Assembly (NCBI GenBank): GCA_005877365.1
Contig: VBPP01000104.1
Span: 1-5,939, forward strand
DNA length: 5,939 nucleotides
Reading direction: 5' to 3'
Origin: Nitrososphaerota archaeon
GTDB taxonomy: Archaea > Thermoproteota > Nitrososphaeria > Nitrososphaerales > Gagatemarchaeaceae
Made by a program: the position numbers and the translations under genes. The notes beneath the pieces were generated by a model. It was given only the letters and a program-made list of their open reading frames with translations. It searched no databases and was not told the origin of the DNA. Shown here piece after piece: positions 5,681 through 5,939 of the stretch (its first letter is position 1; each line of letters begins with the position of its first letter).

Positions 5681-5939
5681 GTGAAAGCGGCTGTTCTTCG
5701 GGGGGTGGGAAGACCGCTCGCCATCGAGGAGCTGAAGAGACCCGAGCCAAAGCAGGGCGAGGTTCTGGTTAAGGTTCGCGCCTGCGGCGTATGCCACAGC
5801 GACCTGCACGTGATGAAGGGAGAAGCGGTTTTTCCTTTCCCGGCCGTGCTCGGGCACGAGATATCCGGAGTGGTGGAACGCCTGGGACCGGGTGTCGAGG
5901 ATCTTGGCGAGGGAGACGAGGTAGTCTGTACGTTCATAC
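5681..5939 (+). CDS. Zinc-dependent alcohol dehydrogenase (MDR family), 5' part only
   Basis: Only the first 86 codons lie in the window; the gene continues past the right edge. They match the catalytic GroES-like domain of medium-chain zinc alcohol dehydrogenases. MKAAVLRG is the usual first strand and GEVLVKVRACGVCHSDLH (26-43) holds the catalytic-zinc cysteine, Cys38. GHE (58-60) supplies the second ligand, His59, and the adjacent Glu. GDEVV (78-82) leads toward the structural-zinc loop, which is not visible. The enzyme would oxidise an alcohol or reduce an aldehyde with NAD(P)H in the cytoplasm. The GTG is chosen because the next in-frame GTG (5705) would remove the first strand, and nothing in frame upstream can start. 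It follows the nitrilase gene by 41 nt on the same strand, so it probably belongs to the same operon. Substrate and cofactor preference cannot be told from this fragment. Confidence 0.9.
   Translation, partial: MKAAVLRGVGRPLAIEELKRPEPKQGEVLVKVRACGVCHSDLHVMKGEAVFPFPAVLGHEISGVVERLGPGVEDLGEGDEVVCTFI

Noticed and set aside
1..5939. CRISPR arrays, transposase genes, attachment sites, rRNA
   Set aside because: No evenly spaced direct repeats, no terminal inverted repeats with target duplications, no transposase or integrase motifs and no rRNA-like stretches were seen.

Overview
The window reads as archaeal. Three candidate promoters have the archaeal arrangement: a purine-rich BRE-like element (GAAAC or GAAAG) next to an A/T box, with the start codon 26-35 nt further on, so the mRNAs would be leaderless or nearly so. 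The downstream genes of the cluster instead carry short Shine-Dalgarno-like sequences (GGAG, AGGTGA, GGAGAT). AGG/AGA arginine and ATA isoleucine codons are common. A mesophilic or moderately thermophilic member of the Thermoproteota/Nitrososphaeria side is plausible, but the lineage is inference because no marker gene is present.

Layout: (1) 72-491, minus strand, a small flavin/F420-type split-barrel protein. (2) 492-586, a compact divergent promoter region. (3) 587-2515, plus strand, an AMP-forming acetyl-CoA-synthetase-like enzyme. (4) 2516-2706, a non-coding gap with an imperfect 13-bp-arm hairpin and a strong promoter candidate. (5) 2707-5939, plus strand, a tightly packed cluster: a sulfite-oxidase-fold molybdopterin oxidoreductase, a Rieske [2Fe-2S] protein whose TTG start overlaps the previous stop, a 591+ residue tandem nitrilase-superfamily protein, and the first 86 residues of a zinc-dependent alcohol dehydrogenase cut by the window edge.

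The four-gene cluster looks like one transcription unit for a small catabolic or redox module. The molybdenum enzyme would pass electrons to the Rieske protein, the nitrilase-fold protein would hydrolyse a C-N bond (amide, carbamoyl or nitrile), and the dehydrogenase would act on an alcohol or aldehyde. The substrate is unknown. The neighbouring acyl-CoA synthetase could activate a short carboxylate released by such a pathway, but it has its own promoter.

The most unusual gene is the tandem nitrilase. Its first domain has the Glu-Lys-Cys triad, whereas the second keeps Glu and Lys but has Gly at the nucleophile position. Its first beta-strand is encoded upstream of the first available ATG, in a stretch with a good Shine-Dalgarno but no ATG, GTG or TTG in frame.
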